Source: Bacteroidota bacterium (GTDB taxonomy: Bacteria; Bacteroidota; Bacteroidia; Chitinophagales; Chitinophagaceae). From it: a stretch of DNA of 10,236 bases. Positions 5,802 to 10,236 of the stretch are shown piece by piece (position 1 is the first letter of the stretch; each line of letters begins with the position of its first letter). The notes beneath the pieces were generated by a model. That model worked only from the letters and a program-made list of their open reading frames with translations, ran no database searches and was not told where the DNA came from. The stretch is from positions 1 through 10,236 of the forward strand of contig JAEZIL010000319.1 in the NCBI GenBank assembly GCA_023436685.1. Reading direction: 5' to 3'. The position numbers and the translations under genes are program-made.

Positions 5802-8351
5802 ATGGATTCAAATTTCTCACCCAAAGTTAAAGAGATTATTTCCTACAGCAGGGAAGAGGCCCTGCGTTTAGGCAATGATTTCATAGGAACAGAACACCTG
5901 TTGCTGGGATTGATCAGAGAAGGAGATGGATTGGCTGTTCGTGTATTACAGTCAATGCAGGTTGACCTGTTTGACCTGCGTAAAGAACTGGAAGTAGCTA
6001 TCAAAGACAAAAACAATAAGCCTTTAGCTAACATAAACAGTTTACCCCTTACGAAGCAAGCAGAAAAAGTTATCCGTATTACAGTACTTGAAGCAAAAGC
6101 TTTGAAGAGTACTACTGTTGAAACGGAACATCTTATGCTTTCTATCTTAAAGAACAAGGAAAACGTTGCTACCCAAATTTTACATCAATATGATGTTGAT
6201 TACGAGCGCTTTAAAAGCGAGCTAAGCATCCTTCAGGGCGATGCACCTCGTGGTGATTATGGCAGCGATCCGGGTTCTGAAGAATTTGAAGATGACGATG
6301 AACGCCGCCAGTTTCAGCAGCAGCGCCGCCAGGCAGGTAATACAAAATCTAAAACTCCGGTCCTGGATAATTTTGGCCGTGACATAACCAAACTTGCCGA
6401 AATGGGTAACTTAGACCCCATAGTTGGCCGCGAAGAAGAAATTGAACGTGTGTCACAAATCCTTTCTCGCCGTAAAAAGAACAACCCAATATTAATAGGT
6501 GAGCCCGGCGTTGGTAAAACCGCAATAGTTGAAGGTTTAGCTCTTCGTATAGTACAAAGGAAAGTTTCACGTGTTTTGTTCGATAAGCGCGTTATTAGCT
6601 TAGATCTTGCAGCATTGGTAGCAGGTACCAAATACCGTGGCCAGTTCGAAGAGAGGATGAAAGCAATAATGAACGAGCTGGAGAAGAACAAAGACGTAAT
6701 TCTCTTTATAGATGAAATACATACAATAGTAGGTGCAGGTGGGGCTTCAGGCTCGCTCGATGCTTCGAACATCTTTAAGCCAGCCCTGGCCCGTGGTGAT
6801 CTTCAATGCATAGGCGCATCTACGCTGGATGAATACCGCATGTATATTGAAAAAGATGGCGCACTCGACCGTCGTTTCCAAAAAGTGTTGGTAGAGCCAC
6901 CTAGTGTTGATGAGACAATAATAATTCTGAATAATATTCGCTCTAAGTACGAAGACTTCCACAACGTAACCTATGACCAGGAAGCGATTGAAGCCTGCGT
7001 AAAACTAAGTGACCGCTATATGACCGACCGCCTGCTGCCTGACAAGGCAATAGATGTAATGGACGAAGTGGGTGCACGGGTACACTTAAAGAATATCAAT
7101 GTTCCGCAAAGCGTGCTTGACCTGGAGAAGAAAATAGAAGAAATAAAGCAGGAGAAAAATAAGGTAGTAAAAAGCCAGCGTTTTGAAGAGGCAGCAGCAC
7201 TACGCGACAAAGAGAAACGCTTGGGTGAAGAACTGGAAAAGGCGAAATCGGACTGGGAGGAGGAGAGTAAGCACAAGCGCTATCCTATTAACGAGGAGCA
7301 TATAGCTGAAGTGATAAGCATGATGACCGGCATACCTGTTATGCGTATGGTGGAAGCTGAGAGTGCTAAGCTACGCCGCATGGGCGATGACCTGAAAGGT
7401 GCGGTAGTGGGCCAGGATGAAGCGATATTGAAAATTGTAAAAGCAATACAGCGTAACCGTGTGGGTCTTAAAGATCCGCGCAAGCCAATAGGTTCGTTTA
7501 TATTCCTTGGCCCTACGGGTGTGGGTAAAACCGAATTAGCCCGCTCACTTGCTCGTTACATGTTCGATAGTGATGATGCTTTGATACGGGTGGACATGAG
7601 TGAGTATATGGAGAAATTCTCACTGAGCCGTTTGATAGGTGCGCCTCCCGGATATGTGGGATATGAAGAAGGTGGGCAGCTTACCGAAAAAGTACGTCGC
7701 AAACCATATTCAGTAGTGCTACTTGACGAGATCGAAAAAGCACACCCCGATATTTTCAATATACTGCTGCAGGTATTGGATGATGGACAGCTGACTGATG
7801 GTTTAGGCCGCAAAGTTGATTTCAAGAATACTTTGATTATTATGACATCAAACATCGGTGTACGCCAGTTAAAAGATTTTGGTACCGGTGTTGGTTTTAC
7901 AACTTCAGCAAAAAGCGAAAGCGCGGAAGATGCTAGCAGAGGTGTGATTGAGAAAGCGCTGAAACGTACGTTCTCGCCAGAATTCCTTAACCGGATCGAC
8001 GATGTTGTAATATTCAATTCGCTTACAGAAGAGCATATTGCGCAGATCATCGATATCATAATGAAGGACGTATTGAAGCGGTTGAATACACTTGGGTTCT
8101 CACTGGAGCTAACAAGCGCTGCAAAAAAATTCATCGCTGATAAAGGTTATGATGCTCAATTTGGCGCGCGGCCACTGCATAGGGCTATACAAAAATACCT
8201 GGAAGACCCGCTGGCTGAAGAGATACTTAATCATCGGATAAAGGAGGGAGACAGTGTAAAGGCAGACTTTAATGAAGAGGAAAAAAAGATATTCTTTACA
8301 ATATCTCAAGGTGCTAAGAAGGAAGAGTCTTCCACACCTACCGAAGAATAG
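5802..8351 (+). CDS. clpC: ATP-dependent Clp protease ATP-binding subunit ClpC
   Basis: This Hsp100/Clp unfoldase threads substrates into the ClpP peptidase in the cytoplasm. The full-length protein has 849 residues, slightly longer than Bacillus ClpC. Order of domains: Clp N-domain repeats (about 3-143); a charged linker (about 147-186); AAA+ 1 with Walker A GEPGVGKT (233-240), pore loop KYRG (277-280), Walker B ILFIDE (300-305) and RRF (357-359); a coiled-coil middle domain with a UVR-like motif QRFEEAAALRD (459-469), diagnostic of ClpC rather than ClpA or ClpB; AAA+ 2 with Walker A GPTGVGKT (570-577), pore motif GYVGYEEGG (617-625), Walker B VVLLDE (638-643) and sensor-2 GARPL (788-792). 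The VGF tripeptide (697-699) is the ClpP-docking loop. The ATG is preceded by AGGA copies at about 4 and 9 bases, an unusually good ribosome site for this window. No ctsR, mcsA or mcsB is adjacent, unlike in Firmicutes. A strong terminator follows. Confidence 0.96.
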   Translation: MDSNFSPKVKEIISYSREEALRLGNDFIGTEHLLLGLIREGDGLAVRVLQSMQVDLFDLRKELEVAIKDKNNKPLANINSLPLTKQAEKVIRITVLEAKALKSTTVETEHLMLSILKNKENVATQILHQYDVDYERFKSELSILQGDAPRGDYGSDPGSEEFEDDDERRQFQQQRRQAGNTKSKTPVLDNFGRDITKLAEMGNLDPIVGREEEIERVSQILSRRKKNNPILIGEPGVGKTAIVEGLALRIVQRKVSRVLFDKRVISLDLAALVAGTKYRGQFEERMKAIMNELEKNKDVILFIDEIHTIVGAGGASGSLDASNIFKPALARGDLQCIGASTLDEYRMYIEKDGALDRRFQKVLVEPPSVDETIIILNNIRSKYEDFHNVTYDQEAIEACVKLSDRYMTDRLLPDKAIDVMDEVGARVHLKNINVPQSVLDLEKKIEEIKQEKNKVVKSQRFEEAAALRDKEKRLGEELEKAKSDWEEESKHKRYPINEEHIAEVISMMTGIPVMRMVEAESAKLRRMGDDLKGAVVGQDEAILKIVKAIQRNRVGLKDPRKPIGSFIFLGPTGVGKTELARSLARYMFDSDDALIRVDMSEYMEKFSLSRLIGAPPGYVGYEEGGQLTEKVRRKPYSVVLLDEIEKAHPDIFNILLQVLDDGQLTDGLGRKVDFKNTLIIMTSNIGVRQLKDFGTGVGFTTSAKSESAEDASRGVIEKALKRTFSPEFLNRIDDVVIFNSLTEEHIAQIIDIIMKDVLKRLNTLGFSLELTSAAKKFIADKGYDAQFGARPLHRAIQKYLEDPLAEEILNHRIKEGDSVKADFNEEEKKIFFTISQGAKKEESSTPTEE

Positions 8352-8374
8352 CACTATTCATTATTATAGACATA

Positions 8375-8407
8375 AATAAGGGAGGCTCGACCTCCCTTAT
8401 TCTTTTT
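8375..8407 (+). terminator. clpC: Rho-independent terminator of clpC
   Basis: The 11-base perfect arms aataagggagg (8375-8385) and cctcccttatt (8391-8401) enclose the 5-base loop ctcga and are followed by C and five T (8403-8407). It starts 23 bases after the clpC stop codon. The following gene would need its own promoter or read-through. Confidence 0.9.
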
Positions 8408-8449
8408 ATGGGGGCATGAAATTTTAATTTCTTCGGGAAATTTTCACTC

Positions 8450-8977
8450 ATGAAACAAAAGCAAATTGCCATACTTACTGAAAATGGTTTCGAACAAGTA
8501 GAACTAACATCGCCTAAGGAAGCTCTGGAAAAGGAAGGATATATTGTACACATCATCTCGCCACAAAAAGAGAAAGTAAAGGGATGGAACCATACAGATT
8601 GGGGTATTGAGTTACCCGTAGATAAACATATTGATGAAGTGGCACCGGAGGATTACGATGCATTGGTGTTACCGGGCGGAGTTATCAACCCTGATAAATT
8701 GAGAACTAATGAAAATGCAGTTGCTTTTACTAAGCAAATGCTGGAGTCAGGAAAGCCGCTGGCAGCAATTTGCCATGGTCCACAAACGCTTATCGAAACC
8801 AACCTACTTTCAGGGAAAAATATAACTTCTTACCCTTCATTACAAACAGATTTGAAAAATGCGGGTGCTACGTGGAGCGATAAAGAAGTAATAGTGGATA
8901 ATAACCTGATAACCAGCCGTAACCCCGACGATTTACCTGCCTTTAATCGTGAGTTAATTAAGGCATTGTCAAAATGA
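8450..8977 (+). CDS. DJ-1/PfpI family protein (type 1 glutamine amidotransferase-like)
   Basis: This is a complete 175-residue cytoplasmic protein of the DJ-1/PfpI superfamily. The nucleophile elbow AICHGP gives Cys108 followed by His109. The conserved acidic residue of the N-terminal motif GFEQVEL is Glu15, and the LPGG turn is at 74-77. This set is that of the PfpI/YhbO/YfkM-like subgroup, reported variously as general stress proteins, proteases or deglycases; the true activity is debated and cannot be settled from sequence. The start at 8450 begins directly with the first strand (KQIAILTENGFE), as in relatives. It lies 43 bases after the clpC terminator, with no Shine-Dalgarno and no clean TAnnTTTG box. 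The short gap holds two copies of gaaatttt (8418-8425, 8437-8444), the first part of a small palindrome. Neighbourhood with clpC fits a stress or protein-repair role, as inference. Confidence 0.9.
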   Translation: MKQKQIAILTENGFEQVELTSPKEALEKEGYIVHIISPQKEKVKGWNHTDWGIELPVDKHIDEVAPEDYDALVLPGGVINPDKLRTNENAVAFTKQMLESGKPLAAICHGPQTLIETNLLSGKNITSYPSLQTDLKNAGATWSDKEVIVDNNLITSRNPDDLPAFNRELIKALSK

Positions 8978-9061
8978 TTTATTAGGTAAAAACATAACCT
9001 ATATACCCAACATAGTTTAACTTTAGCTTGTCTATATATAACTTGCTATTATTAGTTGAAC

Positions 9062-10236
9062 ATGGTGAAACCACTGGCACTATTTATAGTGCTCATACTA
9101 CCTTTCTGGCTCAGTGCTCAAAACATGGTACCCAACCCAAGTTTTGAGACAATGAACAGTTGCCCTAATAATATAGGTAGTATCGACTTTTCACCTAATT
9201 ATACCAGTTTTCCTACTGTAGATGCATGGGTTAGCCCATTACAAAGTGCGTCGCCTGATTATTTTAATACATGTGCTAATATGTTGAGCGGGGTGCATGT
9301 ACCCGAAGCAACTTTCGGGTATCAATTCCCGCGTACTGGCAATGCATTTGCAGGTATTATAGCCTGGCAGGCAACAAATGATAATGGCATCTGGAAGGAT
9401 GATTTTCGTGAGTATATGCAATGTAGATTGGTAGCCCCAATGGTAGCGGGCCAGCGCTATTGCGTAAGTTTTTATGTGAGCCCGAGTGTTAGTACGGATT
9501 TTCCTGATTTTAATTATGTCTCTTTAGATCAGTTGGGAATACATTTTTCAGATGCTCAAATAACACAAAGCTCAGGCTATAGCCTTACTCTTCCGTATAG
9601 CGTTATAAACCCTGCGGGTAATTATATACTTGATACTGGTGGCTGGGTAAAAATAAACAGCATATATACTGCAGTAGGTGGAGAACAGTGGATGACGATA
9701 GGTGTTTTCAATACAGGTAGCTTGCCTACATACATACAAGCCTCACCTATACCTGCTAATCCTGCTTTTAATACGTATCGCAGTTATATGTATTTCGATG
9801 ATTTTAGCGTGGTAAAAATAGCAGCTGATGATACGCAAAGAACAGTACACAATGTTGCACTGTGCGATACAAATAATATATCAGTAAATCTGAAAAGCAG
9901 TGGTGTAGATGGAACTTATCTGTGGTATTCAGGTGATATAAATGAGCAGGTAAATGTAAACCATACAGGTACCTACTGGTGTAGATCATCCGCAGATTGC
10001 CAATATTATATTGATACATTTAAAGTGTATTACGATCCTAATATTAAACTCACGTTGGGCCGCGACACAGGTAACTGCTATAGTCAGCCGGTAACAATAA
10101 AAGCTAATAATGCAAGCTTTATTAACTACCTCTGGAGTACCGGTGAAACAACCGAAGAAATTACAATCAACCAAACGGGCACATACTATCTCGCGGCCGA
10201 AAATCAATGTGGTTTACAACGCGATACAATTAACGT
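9062..10236 (+). CDS. Secreted Ig-like repeat protein, probable type IX secretion substrate (partial, runs off the right edge)
   Basis: The frame is open from ATG 9062 to the window end (391 complete codons). It starts with a signal peptide (MVKPLALFIVLILPFWLSA, cleavage after residue 19) and then NMVPNPSFE, the common opening of large exported proteins of Bacteroidota. Residues about 21-255 form a beta-rich, probably carbohydrate-binding-like or adhesin-like domain ending in MYFDDFSVVKI. Two tandem Ig-like units follow: one centred on Cys268 with YLWYSGD and TGTYWCRSSADC, and one from LGRDTGNC (Cys339) with YLWSTGE and TGTYYLAAENQC. The pattern C...W-x-x-G...G-x-Y...C is typical of proteins ending in a gliding-motility-associated or type IX sorting C-terminus, which would lie outside the window. 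The start is fixed by an in-frame stop at 9053-9055. The 84-base gap before it shows no strong terminator or promoter. Function is unknown; surface adhesion is a guess. Confidence 0.88.
   Translation, partial: MVKPLALFIVLILPFWLSAQNMVPNPSFETMNSCPNNIGSIDFSPNYTSFPTVDAWVSPLQSASPDYFNTCANMLSGVHVPEATFGYQFPRTGNAFAGIIAWQATNDNGIWKDDFREYMQCRLVAPMVAGQRYCVSFYVSPSVSTDFPDFNYVSLDQLGIHFSDAQITQSSGYSLTLPYSVINPAGNYILDTGGWVKINSIYTAVGGEQWMTIGVFNTGSLPTYIQASPIPANPAFNTYRSYMYFDDFSVVKIAADDTQRTVHNVALCDTNNISVNLKSSGVDGTYLWYSGDINEQVNVNHTGTYWCRSSADCQYYIDTFKVYYDPNIKLTLGRDTGNCYSQPVTIKANNASFINYLWSTGETTEEITINQTGTYYLAAENQCGLQRDTIN

Noticed and set aside
7556..8134. A 192-codon minus-strand frame antisense to clpC
   Set aside because: It is a shadow of the strongly conserved AAA+ 2 coding region; composition is Ser/Phe-rich with no recognisable motif.
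8983..9001. Possible weak hairpin taggt...accta after the DJ-1/PfpI gene
   Set aside because: Only five base pairs and no T-tract; not supportable as a terminator.
1..10236. Search by eye for insertion sequences, CRISPR arrays, toxin-antitoxin pairs, prophage genes, riboswitches and defence genes
   Set aside because: No transposase, repeat-spacer pattern, paired small genes or known riboswitch core was seen; the gene content is housekeeping and envelope.

Overview
The window reads as a chromosomal stretch of a Bacteroidota bacterium, probably from the Chitinophagaceae or a nearby order; the family is an inference. Four things point there. A DUF4836 lipoprotein and a DUF3127 OB-fold protein are present, both families typical of this phylum. 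TAnnTTTG-type -7 boxes stand before a tRNA gene and before a membrane protein gene. Most starts lack a Shine-Dalgarno sequence. The secreted protein at the right edge has the repeat style of large adhesins exported by the type IX secretion system. Base composition looks moderately AT-rich and even throughout, with no visible sign of an island.

Layout. Positions 1-868 (minus) hold the N-terminal part of a lipoprotein with a BNR/Asp-box propeller, cut by the left edge. Positions 973-2703 (minus) encode a complete DUF4836 lipoprotein. Positions 2821-3240 (minus) encode a small DUF3127 protein ending in an SSB-like acidic tip, followed by a strong terminator. A tRNA-His(GTG) gene without encoded CCA lies at 3355-3429 (minus), with its own promoter and terminator. 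Positions 3581-4282 (plus) encode an outer-membrane beta-barrel protein that converges on a two-gene minus-strand unit: a degenerate STAS-domain protein (5240-5614) followed by ribonuclease Z (4316-5218). Divergent from that unit, clpC (5802-8351, plus) encodes a full-length AAA+ unfoldase and ends at a clear terminator. It is followed by a DJ-1/PfpI-family gene (8450-8977, plus) and the start of a secreted Ig-like repeat protein (9062 to the right edge, plus).

Functionally this is mainly housekeeping, protein quality control and cell-envelope content. The clearest links are two. RNase Z is the enzyme expected to trim a CCA-less tRNA such as the tRNA-His here. ClpC and the DJ-1/PfpI protein are both plausible protein-damage or stress functions. 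I saw no insertion sequence, prophage, CRISPR array, toxin-antitoxin pair, defence island or riboswitch. I found no convincing undescribed system. The points most worth checking are the STAS-RNase Z pairing, where the STAS protein lacks the usual phosphorylatable serine, and the SSB-like tail on the DUF3127 protein.
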